This document shows, piece by piece, positions 53,659-62,228 of a DNA stretch of 64,000 bases. Location of the stretch: the NCBI RefSeq assembly GCF_012272695.1, contig NZ_CP050902.1:558001-622000 (forward strand), written 5' to 3'. The DNA is from Nocardioides sp. JQ2195. Lineage in GTDB: Bacteria > Actinomycetota > Actinomycetes > Propionibacteriales > Nocardioidaceae. Below the pieces are notes generated by a model that saw only the letters and a program-made list of their open reading frames with translations, did not search any database and was not told the origin of the DNA. The translations under genes and the position numbers were made by a program. Every line of letters starts with the position of its first letter. Position 1 is the first letter of the stretch.

Positions 53659-54785
53659 GGAAGTGCCTCCTGCTTTTTCCTGGGGAGCGACAGGGTGAAG
53701 GTGGAGCCCTGTCCCTCGGCGGACCATACGCGGATGTCTCCACCGTGGGTGGCCGCGACGTGCTTGACGATGGACAGACCGAGGCCTGTGCCACCTGTCG
53801 AGCGGTGCCGGGCCGGGTCGACCCGGTAGAACCGCTCGAAGATTCGGTCGATCTCGTCCTGGGGGATGCCGATGCCCTGATCGGTGACCGCGATGTCGAC
53901 GCTGTCCTCGTTGGCGCGCGCGGAGACCAGGACCGCGGAGCGATCGGGTGAGTAGTTGACGGCGTTGGCGACCAGGTTGCCCACGGCGACCGCGATCTGC
54001 TCCGCGTTGCCGACGACCTGCAGGCCCTTGTCACCGGACGCGATCACCGAGAGCCCGCGCGACTGGGCGTCGATGGCCACGGTGTCGACCGCGGTGCTGA
54101 TGATGGCATCGACCTCGACGGGCATCGGCTCGTCCAGCGGGTCGTCGCCCTGCAGTCGGGACAGCTCGATGATCTGTTGCACCAGCCGGGCCAGCCGCTC
54201 GCTCTCGACGATCATCCGGCCGGCGAAGCGCTCGACGGCCTCGGGGTCGTCGGAGGCGTCCTGCACGGCCTCGGCCAGGATGCGGACGGCGCCGATCGGG
54301 GTCTTGAGCTCGTGGCTGACGTTGGCCACGAAGTCGCGCCGGATCGCCTCCACGCGGCGTTCACGGGTGCGGTCGTCGACCAGCACCAGGATCTGCCGGG
54401 TGCCGAGCGGCGCGATCCGCGCGGTGACGTGCCGAGCGGGCGAGGACGCCGTACGCGCCATCACCAGCTCGGTCTCGCGGATCTGTCCGTCGCGCCGCAC
54501 CTGGTGCACCACGTCGACCAGGGCAGCGTCCTTGATCTGGTTGCCCTGCACCAGTCCCAGGGCGTACGCCGGCGCGCTGGCCTTGAGGACCTCGTCCGCC
54601 TCGTTGAGGACGACCGCGCTCGAGCGCAGGACGGAGAGCACGGCAGCCACGCCGGACGGGACCGGTGGCTCGGCGCTGTCCGGGATGCGTTGCTGCTGCC
54701 TCTCGCTCAGCACGAAGGCCAGCACGACGCCCGCCACGAAGAGCCCGATGAGCAGCGCAAACAGGATCGTCTGCGGTGTGGTCAC
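53655..54785 (-). CDS. senX3: Sensor histidine kinase SenX3 (phosphate signalling)
   Basis: A 376-residue membrane kinase with one N-terminal membrane segment (TILFALLIGLFVAGVVLAFVL), a PAS-like domain (about 40-135), the H-box FVANVSHELKTPIGAVRIL near 155, the N-box VGNLVANAVNYSPDRS and G-boxes DQGIGIPQDE and GTGLGLSIVKHV. With RegX3 and PhoU it senses phosphate limitation. The GTG at 54785 is 7 bases after the -10 TACGAT, so it is leaderless. Confidence 0.95.
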   Translation of the reverse strand: MTTPQTILFALLIGLFVAGVVLAFVLSERQQQRIPDSAEPPVPSGVAAVLSVLRSSAVVLNEADEVLKASAPAYALGLVQGNQIKDAALVDVVHQVRRDGQIRETELVMARTASSPARHVTARIAPLGTRQILVLVDDRTRERRVEAIRRDFVANVSHELKTPIGAVRILAEAVQDASDDPEAVERFAGRMIVESERLARLVQQIIELSRLQGDDPLDEPMPVEVDAIISTAVDTVAIDAQSRGLSVIASGDKGLQVVGNAEQIAVAVGNLVANAVNYSPDRSAVLVSARANEDSVDIAVTDQGIGIPQDEIDRIFERFYRVDPARHRSTGGTGLGLSIVKHVAATHGGDIRVWSAEGQGSTFTLSLPRKKQEALP

Positions 54786-54804
54786 GGTCTGATCGTACGC
54801 AGGG

Positions 54805-54861
54805 ATTCACTTCGAGTTCGCCACCGGAACCATTGCTTCCCAGAGTTCACGCCCCGTTCAC
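54805..54861. promoter_or_regulatory. PHO-box repeats in the senX3-phoU divergent region
   Basis: GTTCAC at 54845 and 54856 are spaced exactly 11 bp, as in actinobacterial PHO boxes. A second pair, ATTCAC at 54805 and GTTCGC at 54816, has the same spacing. The -10 TAGGCT of phoU follows at 54893-54898. Confidence 0.75.
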
Positions 54862-54905
54862 GCAGCGTCGCCGTCCGGTCACCTGCGCCGCCTAGGCTCC
54901 CCGCC

Positions 54906-55556
54906 ATGCGTGACGCCTTCCATGACGAACTCGAGTCCATATTCACTGACCTGGCCGCGATTGCCCGCCAGGTCCAGGTTGCGGTGTCGCGAGCCACCCA
55001 GGCGCTTCTCGACGGTGACGTCCAGATCGCCGAGGAGGTGATCAGCGCCGACGCCCAGATCGACCTCGCTCGTGAAGCGGTGGAGGACAAGTCCTTCGAG
55101 CTGCTCTCCCTGCAGCAGCCGGTGGCCGGAGACCTGCGCACCGTCGTCGCCGCGCTGCGGATGGTCGCCGAGCTGGAGCGGATGGGTGACCTGTCCGTGC
55201 ACGTCGCCAAGATCGCCCGGCTGCGTGTCCCCAAGATCGCGGTCCCGGACCAGGCCGAGCCGACCATCCGGCGGATGGCGGCGCTCGCGGAGATCATGAC
55301 CGTCAAGGTGGCCGCCATCATCGAGGAGCGCGACGTCGAAGGAGCCGCCGCGCTCAGCAGCGAGGACGACGAGATGGACGCCCTGCGCCGCAGCTCCCTG
55401 CGTGAGCTGCTCAGCGCCGACTGGCCGCACGGCGTCGAGCCGGCGGTCGACCTGGCCCTGCTCGGCCGCTACTACGAGCGGATCGCCGACCACGCCGTCT
55501 CCGTGGCGAACCGGGTGGTCTTCGTGGTCACCGGCGAGGTCGTCCCGGTCGACTGA
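54906..55556 (+). CDS. phoU: Phosphate signalling regulator PhoU
   Basis: A 216-residue PhoU with two three-helix PhoU repeats; the metal-binding motifs are EDKSFELLSLQQPVAGDLR with ELERMGD, and the second repeat with RYYERIADHAVSVA. It represses the phosphate response and modulates SenX3. ATG 54906 is 7 bases after TAGGCT (54893-54898), so the mRNA is leaderless. It is divergent from senX3-regX3, matching the usual actinobacterial layout. Confidence 0.96.
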   Translation: MRDAFHDELESIFTDLAAIARQVQVAVSRATQALLDGDVQIAEEVISADAQIDLAREAVEDKSFELLSLQQPVAGDLRTVVAALRMVAELERMGDLSVHVAKIARLRVPKIAVPDQAEPTIRRMAALAEIMTVKVAAIIEERDVEGAAALSSEDDEMDALRRSSLRELLSADWPHGVEPAVDLALLGRYYERIADHAVSVANRVVFVVTGEVVPVD

Positions 55557-55583
55557 CCCGGATCCACGGATTGGCCGGGGAAC

Positions 55584-55632
55584 CGACAGCCAGCCCGCAC
55601 TCCGGGAGAGTGCGGACCGGCTGCCGTTGTCG
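55584..55632. terminator. Imperfect hairpin between phoU and the convergent protease gene
   Basis: CGACAGCCAGCCCGCACTC pairs imperfectly with GAGTGCGGACCGGCTGCC and its flank; GCACTC/GAGTGC forms the tip around a short loop. Confidence 0.6.
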
Positions 55633-55664
55633 GGCCCTCGGGGGACCTGGTCCCGGGTCGATGG

Positions 55665-57683
55665 TCAGGGCTTGGCGTACCTCATCGTGTAGCTGCCGCT
55701 GCCGCGGTAGGACTGCACGACGTACGAGTAGGAACCCGCTGTGCCGCTGTAGCTGATCTCCTCGTGGGAGCCGGAGGACAGGCTGGAGGCGACCCGCACC
55801 CACTGGCTCCCGTTCCACTTCTCGAGGTAGAGGTCGAAGTCGGTGCCGTCCGGACCGTCGATGCAGGCGGTGTGCGTGCCTGCGCTGGACGACGTGTAGT
55901 AGCCACTGCTGCCCGGCTCGTACTCGTAGTCGTTGCTGCGGCTCAGGGTGCCGCTCTCGCTGAGCGCGAGGTCCGCGCACTCACCCGTGCCCGGGTCGGG
56001 GTCGGGGTCGGTTCCGCCGTCGCTGCTGCAGGCGAAGTCGTTCTGGGGTACGTCGACCCCGTCCCACGCCGCTTCGACACCGGCGCACTCGGGGCTGTCG
56101 GCCCCGTAGATGTCCATCGCCGCCCGGACCGTGGCGTCGCGCGCCTCGGGGTAGGTGGTCGTCGACGTCATGTAGGCGTCCAGCGCCTTGAACCAGACCT
56201 GCTCGACCTTGTCGCGACCGATGCCGTCGAACGACGAACCGTCACACGTCGGGCTGTTGTAGCTCACCCCGTTGATCACCTTCGATCCCGAGCCCTCCGA
56301 GGCCAGGTAGAAGAAGTGGTTGCCCGGACCCGAGGTGTAGTGCGGGTCGTCGTTGCCCATGGAGGAGGTCCAGCAGTCATAGCTGGCACCGTCACGCGAC
56401 GGCTTGTCCATGTAGCGCAGCGGGGTGCCGTTGCCGTTGATGTCGATCTCCTCGCCGATGAGGTAGTCACCGACGTCCGCCGCGTTGTTGGCGTTGAACT
56501 CGACCGAGGTCCCGAAGATGTCGCTGGTGGACTCGTTGAGGCCGCCGGCGTCGCCGTAGTAGACGAGACCGGCCGTGGCCTCGGTGACGCCGTGGCTCAT
56601 CTCGTGGCCGGCCACGTCGAGCTCGGTGAGCGGGTTCTGGTTGCCGTCCCCGTCGCCGTACGTCATCTGCTGGCCGTCCCAGAAGGCGTTGACGTAGTTG
56701 TTGCCGTAGTGCACCCGGGACGGCACACCGACGCCGTCGTCGAAGATGCCGTGACGGCCGTGCTTGTCGAGGAAGTAGTCCCACGTCTGCGCGGCACCGT
56801 AGTGCGCGTCGACACCAGCAGAGTCGGGGTCGCTCATCGTGCCGTTGCCCCAGTGGTCGTCGGAGTCGGTCATCACCGTGCCGCCGGACTGCGCGTTCCT
56901 CAGGTCGATGGTGCGGCCGTTGCCGCGCACGGTGTCGACCATCTCGTAGCCGCTGCCGGTGGACCGGGTGTCGATGTCGACGGTGCCGACGAAGATGCCT
57001 TCACCGTCGGCGCTGTGGATCTCGTCCCACGAGGCCAGGGTCTTGCCGGTCTGGGCGTCGACGACGACGTGCAGACGGCTCGGGGTCTGGTCCTTCTTCA
57101 CGCCCTTGACGACGGTGTCGTAGGCGAGTCGTTCGCCGTTGTCGCCGGCGAAGACCACCAGCACGGAGGACGAGCTGGTCGCCTTGAACGTCGCGGTGCG
57201 CTCGGCCTTCCTGATCGCGGTGGCCCTGCTGACCTTGGCGGTGGTGCTGGCCGGCGCGACCTTCTGGCGCGATGCGTGCTGGACGTCCTGGACCGCACCC
57301 TTGGCGTCGGTGTGGACGATCATGTCGCCGCCGATGACGCGCATGCCCTGATAGGTGCGCTGGTAGCGGGTGTGCTGGGCCCCGTCGGCGTCCTGCACGA
57401 CGTCGGTGGCGCGCAGGCCCTGGCTGCCAGGCAGGCCGATCTGCCTGGCCACCGCGGCCTCGTTCTTCTTCGCCGCGGAGATGAGCCGCTTCTGCTCCTT
57501 GACCGTGATCGTCTTGTCGGCGTTGCGGTTGGCTGCCTGGGTGTCGGAGGCGTGGTCCTGACGAGGCTTCTGCACATCGTGGTCGCCGCCGGACGCCTGC
57601 GCGTTCGGCGCCAGGCACATGAGGGCGATCGTCGCCGAGGCCACCAGTGTGCGGCGCCGGCGCGAGATGAGGTTGTGACTCAT
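55665..57683 (-). CDS. Secreted M4 (thermolysin-like) neutral metallopeptidase with PPC domain
   Basis: A 672-residue secreted protease: signal peptide (LVASATIALMCLAPNAQA), FTP and PepSY propeptide (about 50-230), M4 catalytic domain (about 240-550; zinc motif HEMSHGVTE, third ligand in NESTSD) and a C-terminal pre-peptidase domain (about 575-672, with DFDLYLEKWNGSQWVRV and SGSYTMRYAKP). It matures by self-cleavage outside the cell. AAGAGAGA precedes the ATG. Transcription starts at TTGTCG-N17-TAACGT upstream, with TTGCA repeats just above the -35. Confidence 0.93.
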   Translation of the reverse strand: MSHNLISRRRRTLVASATIALMCLAPNAQASGGDHDVQKPRQDHASDTQAANRNADKTITVKEQKRLISAAKKNEAAVARQIGLPGSQGLRATDVVQDADGAQHTRYQRTYQGMRVIGGDMIVHTDAKGAVQDVQHASRQKVAPASTTAKVSRATAIRKAERTATFKATSSSSVLVVFAGDNGERLAYDTVVKGVKKDQTPSRLHVVVDAQTGKTLASWDEIHSADGEGIFVGTVDIDTRSTGSGYEMVDTVRGNGRTIDLRNAQSGGTVMTDSDDHWGNGTMSDPDSAGVDAHYGAAQTWDYFLDKHGRHGIFDDGVGVPSRVHYGNNYVNAFWDGQQMTYGDGDGNQNPLTELDVAGHEMSHGVTEATAGLVYYGDAGGLNESTSDIFGTSVEFNANNAADVGDYLIGEEIDINGNGTPLRYMDKPSRDGASYDCWTSSMGNDDPHYTSGPGNHFFYLASEGSGSKVINGVSYNSPTCDGSSFDGIGRDKVEQVWFKALDAYMTSTTTYPEARDATVRAAMDIYGADSPECAGVEAAWDGVDVPQNDFACSSDGGTDPDPDPGTGECADLALSESGTLSRSNDYEYEPGSSGYYTSSSAGTHTACIDGPDGTDFDLYLEKWNGSQWVRVASSLSSGSHEEISYSGTAGSYSYVVQSYRGSGSYTMRYAKP

Positions 57684-57768
57684 TGATCTCTCTTTCCCAA
57701 GTTCGTGCCGGGGTCGGCACTTCACCGACCTTGCGACCTCCTGAGTCCGGGTAGCAAGAGAGACGTGG

Positions 57769-57833
57769 ACGTTAACTTTTGACTTGAAAATCGACAAAGA
57801 ATTGCAGGTTCTTGCAATGCAATCTTGCGCAAT
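57769..57833 (-). promoter_or_regulatory. Protease promoter with upstream TTGCA/TGCAA repeats
   Basis: Read on the minus strand: -10 TAACGT (first base 57774), 17-bp spacer, -35-like TTGTCG (57797-57792). Immediately upstream are ATTGCAGGTTCTTGCAAT (57801-57818, palindromic) and a TTGCGCAA at 57825. The placement suits an activator, possibly the regulator encoded next door. Confidence 0.6.
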
Positions 57834-57886
57834 CTGTCACGGCTTGACGACGACTCGGCCGATCGGTCAAAATCGCGCGCCGTCGC

Positions 57887-58816
57887 TCAGAAGCTCCACT
57901 CGAGGCCGGTGGTCCCGGGCGCCGCGTCGAGGACCACGACGTGGGCATGGCCCAGCGCGTCGACGGGAACCCGACGACGTACCTCGACCCGGTCCTGCGC
58001 CCGCTGGTAGCTCTCCACCCAGGCCGGCAGGTCGTGCGGGTGGAAGTGCACCTCGACCACACACTCGCGGATCGAGCGGGCACAGCTGGTGTCGTAGGAG
58101 AAGTCGCGTGGCCCGGGCCCGTCGGAGCTGATCTCGTAGTCGAGCACCACCGTGTCGCCGCGGCCGAGGCACTGGGCGAACTCGAGCTCGGTGCCGATCA
58201 CCCGGTGGGCCGGGTCGAGGTGCTGGGCGCGGATGGAGGCGCCGGAGTTCACGGTGAGCCTGGGCGAGCCCGCGGTGGCGTCCTCGAAGAACTGGGTGAC
58301 GCCCATGCCGGTGAGCCCGTCGTTGTCGGCTCGGGCGACGGTGCGGATGTGGACCGACTCCATCCGCCGGTCCTCGTCGATGCGGACGACGTCGTGCTGG
58401 CTGATCCGGGTCAGCTGGTGACCGGCCTGAGTGGCCTGGACCCGCTCGGCGATCGCGCGTACGGCGTCGCGCTCGTTGAAGTGCGGCGCGAGGACGAACT
58501 TGTCGGGGGCGCGCACCGGCCCCCTGGGCCGTGGAGCCGGCACCAGCACCCGCAGGCTGCGGGGAGCCAGTCCCAGCACGCTCTCCAGGTGCGCGACCAC
58601 CATCTCGGACCGCTTGCGCCCGGGAACCCGGTTGCCGCTCTGCCAGTAGCTGAGGGTCGCGACGCTGACCTGGACGTCCCGCTCGGCCAGGCGCTGCTGG
58701 ATGCTCTCGAGGCAGAGCCCGCTCCGGTCGACCGCCGTGCGCAGGGCGGTGGCGAAGTCATTGGGGCGCGTGGTCAGTGCGGTGGGCACAGGTCTCCGAT
58801 CCTGACCCTGCGTCAT
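57887..58816 (-). CDS. XRE-type helix-turn-helix regulator with large C-terminal domain
   Basis: A 309-residue protein. The N-terminal helix-turn-helix (about 15-85; LRTAVDRSGLCLESIQQRL, VSVATLSYWQSGNRVPGRKR) resembles XRE domains. The C-terminal 200 residues (MESVHIRTVARADNDGLTG, LDYEISSDGPGP, RECVVEVHFHPHDLPAWVE) are a beta-rich domain found in actinobacterial regulators but not assigned a ligand. The ATG at 58816 is chosen because GGGGTGGG lies upstream; a GTG at residue 9 is an alternative. It lies directly upstream of the M4 protease gene, on the same strand. Confidence 0.82.
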   Translation of the reverse strand: MTQGQDRRPVPTALTTRPNDFATALRTAVDRSGLCLESIQQRLAERDVQVSVATLSYWQSGNRVPGRKRSEMVVAHLESVLGLAPRSLRVLVPAPRPRGPVRAPDKFVLAPHFNERDAVRAIAERVQATQAGHQLTRISQHDVVRIDEDRRMESVHIRTVARADNDGLTGMGVTQFFEDATAGSPRLTVNSGASIRAQHLDPAHRVIGTELEFAQCLGRGDTVVLDYEISSDGPGPRDFSYDTSCARSIRECVVEVHFHPHDLPAWVESYQRAQDRVEVRRRVPVDALGHAHVVVLDAAPGTTGLEWSF

Positions 58817-58866
58817 CCCACCCCGGAACGTGCGTGAATGTATCAGTTCCTCGTCACCCGGTGACG

Positions 58867-59022
58867 CGAACGGGCATTCCTTGCTGCGCGAACAGGCAGT
58901 TGTTGCTGCGCGAACAGGCAGTTGTTGCTGCGCGAACGGTCGATTGTTGACGGTCGAGCAGGCAGCTGTTGCTGCATTCACCGCAAGAGTTGCCCGTTCG
59001 GGGCGCAAGAGTTGCCCGTTCG
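58867..59022. repeat. 22-bp tandem repeat array with inverted end copies
   Basis: Units of exactly 22 bp begin at 58867, 58889, 58911, 58933 and 58955 (core CGAACAGGCAGTTGTTGC). Two inverted units at 58982 and 59004 keep the same 22-bp period. The family is the same as at 13593-13667. It lies between gpmA and the helix-turn-helix gene. Confidence 0.9.
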
Positions 59023-59031
59023 TGTTGGGGG

Positions 59032-59775
59032 TCAGCGGCCCTGGTTGGCCACGGCTGCTGCGGCTGCTGCTGCGGCCTCGGGGTCGAGGTACTCGCCACC
59101 CGTGACCGTCGGCTCGAGGTCAGCGTCGAGGCGATAGACCAGCGGCATGCCGGTCGGGATGTTGAGCCCCGCGATGTCGTCGTCACTGATGCCGTCGAGG
59201 TGCTTGACGATGGCGCGCAGGCTGTTGCCGTGGGCCGCGATCAGCACGGTCTTGTCGGCCTTCAGGTCGGGCGTGATGTCGGACTCCCAGTAGGGGAGCA
59301 GCCGAGCGATGACGTCCTTGAGGCACTCCGTGCGGGGCATCTCGTCGCCGAGGTCGGCGTATCGGGGGTCGCCGACCTGGGAGAACTCGGAGTCGTCGTC
59401 GAGCGGCGGCGGGGGAGTGTCGAAGGAGCGCCGCCAGGTCATGAACTGCTCCTCGCCGAACTCGGCGAGGGTCTGCTTCTTGTCCTTGCCCTGCAGGGCG
59501 CCGTAGTGCCGCTCGTTGAGCCGCCAGTTGCGCTTGACCGGGATCCAGTGGCGATCGGCGGCGTCGAGGGCGAGCGCCGCGGTGTTGATCGCGCGGCGCT
59601 GCAGCGAGGTGTGCACGACGTCGGGCAGCAGGCCGGCAGCCTTCAACTGCTCGCCGCCACGAACGGCCTCGGCGCGACCCTTCTCGGTGAGCGCCACGTC
59701 GACCCAGCCGGTGAACAGGTTCTTCGCGTTCCACTCGCTCTCGCCGTGGCGGAGCAGGACCAGCGTGTGGGCCAT
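59032..59775 (-). CDS. gpmA: 2,3-bisphosphoglycerate-dependent phosphoglycerate mutase
   Basis: A 247-residue dPGM. The phosphohistidine is His10 in [23 protein letters not shown] and the second catalytic His in [14 protein letters not shown] follow. It interconverts 3- and 2-phosphoglycerate in glycolysis. The C-terminus is Ala-rich. Its ATG shares one base with the stop of the lipoprotein gene upstream (TGATG). The proximity to senX3-regX3 and mshA mirrors mycobacteria. Confidence 0.96.
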   Translation of the reverse strand: MAHTLVLLRHGESEWNAKNLFTGWVDVALTEKGRAEAVRGGEQLKAAGLLPDVVHTSLQRRAINTAALALDAADRHWIPVKRNWRLNERHYGALQGKDKKQTLAEFGEEQFMTWRRSFDTPPPPLDDDSEFSQVGDPRYADLGDEMPRTECLKDVIARLLPYWESDITPDLKADKTVLIAAHGNSLRAIVKHLDGISDDDIAGLNIPTGMPLVYRLDADLEPTVTGGEYLDPEAAAAAAAAVANQGR

Positions 59776-60380
59776 CAGTGCGAGGCCGTCTCGTTCTCGT
59801 GCTGTCCCTCACACGCGGCGTGGCTCGCGGCCTCGTCGCCGTCCTGGCCGGCCCAGTCGCAGTTGTTCGCGACGACCGGGACCTCCACCTCGACGTCGCC
59901 GGCGTTCTCGAAGGTCAACGTCAGCTTCACGAACTCGCCGATCGCGAAGTCACCGGTGACCTCGATGCCCGGCTCGTAGACGGCGTAGCCGTCGGCCGGG
60001 GGCTTCTCGCCCAGGCCGTTCTCCTCGGTGGCGGTGGCGAGGCGGGCGTAGCCGCGAGCCGGGATCTCGACGGGCTTCGAGAGGTCGACCGTCACCTCGG
60101 AGTCGTTGGCGGTGGTGCCGGTCGCCGACTCGAGGCTGTCGGCCTTGTCGGCGTCGGTCTCGTTGTTGACCAGCGTGGTCACCAGCGTGCCCTCGCCGTT
60201 CTCGGTCGCCACGATCACCGCGTTGAGTACGTCGACCGACGCATCGCGGTTGTTGGCGCCCGCGGCCGGTGTGTAGACCTTGTCGGTGGCGAAGTTGAAG
60301 CCACACGAGGTGAGGACCGGTGCAGCGAGCACGAGGGTGCCTGCGGCCACGGCGCGGGCGATCCGGTTGCGAATCAGCAT
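59775..60380 (-). CDS. LpqE-like lipoprotein
   Basis: A 201-residue exported lipoprotein: signal peptide [15 protein letters not shown] with lipobox LTSC (Cys about 25), then a beta-sandwich-like domain ([29 protein letters not shown]) and a His/Glu-rich end. The pattern and its place near carD resemble mycobacterial LpqE, which lies next to carD. No copper-binding Met/His cluster is seen. The ATG at 60380 starts the signal peptide directly. It is coupled to gpmA. Confidence 0.8.
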   Translation of the reverse strand: MLIRNRIARAVAAGTLVLAAPVLTSCGFNFATDKVYTPAAGANNRDASVDVLNAVIVATENGEGTLVTTLVNNETDADKADSLESATGTTANDSEVTVDLSKPVEIPARGYARLATATEENGLGEKPPADGYAVYEPGIEVTGDFAIGEFVKLTLTFENAGDVEVEVPVVANNCDWAGQDGDEAASHAACEGQHENETASH

Positions 60381-60512
60381 CTGGGAGCCTTTGGTGTCGT
60401 CGGCGGACCGTGTCTGACCGGACCGCATCCTGCGGGGGACAGCCTAGTGGGTGTCACGGGATGTCGGGGGTGTGGGTCGACCGGCGAACGTCCGGCGGCG
60501 CCCCACGTGCGT

Positions 60513-61298
60513 TCACTGGACGAGTCCGGAGGTGAACGCGGCGGTGAGGAGCGCCGCACCCACGATTGCGGTGTAGGTGCCGGCCAGCAGCAGGAGTCGC
60601 GGCGCCCCGGTCCTCAGGGCGATCTTGAGCGGGAAGCTGTTGGAGCCGTCCTTGTTGTCGTCGACCAGGCCGGGCAGTGAGGCCAACACGTGGGCGCCGA
60701 TGCCCAGCAGTGCCGAGCAGACGGTGATCGCGATGGTCGGGGGACCGCCAGCGCCGTCGCCGCCCCAGCCGCCGTACGACAGGAACACGGGGAACAGGCC
60801 GAAGGTGACCATCCAGGGAAGGTAGGAGAACTGGCTGCGACGCAGGAGGCCGGCGTTGGTGAGGAGGCCGACGAGGACGATGCCGAGCCAGACCAGCCCG
60901 GAGGCCAGGCCGTGGGAGATCGACAGCGGCACGAGTGCCAGGATCGCGACCGCGATGAAGAACGTCACCGTGCCCTTGTCGAGATAGCCCGCGGCGATCG
61001 GCTTGTTCTCGCGGGCGTGGGCCTTGTCGCGTTCGGCGTCGACCACGTCGTTGTGCCACCCCAGCACGACCTGGCCCACCAGCACCGTGACCAGCACCAG
61101 CGCGGACTCACGGGTGCTGCGGCCGGCCAGCAGCGCAGCCACGGTCAGGCCGACCGTGATGAGCACGGCTTGCCGGGCGTGGCTTGCGCGGAACAACGCC
61201 ACCGGCAGGCTCCGCCCGAGCTCGAAGACCGCTCCGGGCGTGCCGTCGGCGCGCAACGCACGGGCGCGGCGTGGAGGCTGGTAGCTCTTGGCAGGCAT
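60513..61298 (-). CDS. UbiA-family prenyltransferase
   Basis: A 261-residue polytopic membrane prenyltransferase. The first Asp-rich motif is NDVVDAERDKAHARENK (about 85-101), and the second aspartate region is GLVDDNKDGSNSFPLK. It attaches a prenyl chain to an aromatic or sugar acceptor; the acceptor is unknown. ATG 61298 lies about 10 bases from TACTCT, so it is probably leaderless. The gap 60381-60512 shows nothing else recognisable. Confidence 0.85.
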   Translation of the reverse strand: MPAKSYQPPRRARALRADGTPGAVFELGRSLPVALFRASHARQAVLITVGLTVAALLAGRSTRESALVLVTVLVGQVVLGWHNDVVDAERDKAHARENKPIAAGYLDKGTVTFFIAVAILALVPLSISHGLASGLVWLGIVLVGLLTNAGLLRRSQFSYLPWMVTFGLFPVFLSYGGWGGDGAGGPPTIAITVCSALLGIGAHVLASLPGLVDDNKDGSNSFPLKIALRTGAPRLLLLAGTYTAIVGAALLTAAFTSGLVQ

Positions 61299-61510
61299 GG
61301 GGAGAGTATTGACCAGCGGAGCGTGCAATGCGGACATTCACAGGCTTTTCCCGCCCTCCGCACGGGCACTCCCGGCCCCCTCCGCAGGGCCGCCCATCAC
61401 AGGGGTGTCGGTTCTGTCAAGCCCGGAATGGGCGCCTGACCTGCGCAAACGAGAAATGGGAAGTCTAGAACTCGTGTTAGACTGGTCACCTAGGAAGGGG
61501 TACTTGGCAC

Positions 61511-61996
61511 ATGACATTCACCGTCGGCGAAACGGTTGTTTACCCGAATCACGGAGCCGCTGTCATCGAGGACATCGAGACGCGCACCATCAAGGGGGAA
61601 GACAGGGAATACCTGGTTCTCCGCATCGTCGCTCAGCAGGACCTCGTGGTCCGGGTTCCTGCGTGCAATCTCGACCTGGTCGGGGTTCGCGACGTCGTGG
61701 ACAAGGAGGGACTCGACCGCGTGTTCGACGTCCTCCGTGCCGCGCACGTCGAGGAGCCGACCAACTGGTCCCGCCGCTACAAGGCGAACCTCGAGAAGCT
61801 GCACTCGGGCGACGTGATGAAGGTGGCCGAGGTCGTCCGCGACCTGTGGCGCCGTGAGCGTGACCGCGGCCTGTCGGCCGGAGAGAAGCGGATGCTGGCC
61901 AAGGCGCGCCAGATCCTCGTCTCCGAGCTGGCCCTGGCAGAACACACCAACGAGGACAAGGCAGAGGCTCTCCTGGACGAAGTCCTGGCCTCCTGA
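61511..61996 (+). CDS. carD: RNA polymerase-binding transcription factor CarD
   Basis: A 161-residue CarD: an N-terminal RNAP-interaction Tudor-like domain ([19 protein letters not shown]) and a C-terminal helical DNA-binding domain ([35 protein letters not shown] with a conserved Trp in DLWRRE). It stabilises the open promoter complex, notably at weak promoters. The promoter has a TAGACT -10 at 61478-61483, and the leader carries AGGAAGGGG. A strong terminator follows. Confidence 0.97.
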   Translation: MTFTVGETVVYPNHGAAVIEDIETRTIKGEDREYLVLRIVAQQDLVVRVPACNLDLVGVRDVVDKEGLDRVFDVLRAAHVEEPTNWSRRYKANLEKLHSGDVMKVAEVVRDLWRRERDRGLSAGEKRMLAKARQILVSELALAEHTNEDKAEALLDEVLAS

Positions 61997-62024
61997 GCAA
62001 CGCCTTTCCACAGCACCAACGTGA

Positions 62025-62060
62025 TGAGCAGAACCCCCGGGAGACCGGGGGTTCTGCTCA
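62025..62060 (+). terminator. Terminator of carD
   Basis: TGAGCAGAACCCCCGG pairs perfectly with CCGGGGGTTCTGCTCA over a GAGA loop and is followed by TTTCC. No other element is clear between it and narK except a TAGGTT -10 at 62194-62199. Confidence 0.9.
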
Positions 62061-62228
62061 TTTCCGACTGGTCCGCAGCCTTCCCCGTGAACCGCTCCCG
62101 CGAACCGTGACGGTGAGCCGCTCCTGTGAGGTGGTGAGAGCACGTTGACACGTGCGTGAAACAAGAGGGACAGTCCCCGAAACGTCGACTGCCTAGGTTC
62201 CTCGGCACCCGAACCACGAGGAGTCGAC

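Noticed and set aside
55764..57686. A 640-codon plus-strand open frame over the M4 protease gene
   Set aside because: Composition is Val/Ala/Gly/Arg-rich without domains; the minus strand encodes a complete secreted protease.
58867..59022. CRISPR-like look of the regularly spaced repeats
   Set aside because: The 22-bp units are contiguous with no variable spacers, and no cas genes are nearby.
62145..62150. TTGACA upstream of narK as a -35 element
   Set aside because: The only good -10 (TAGGTT, 62194) is 43 bp away, so the two cannot form one promoter.
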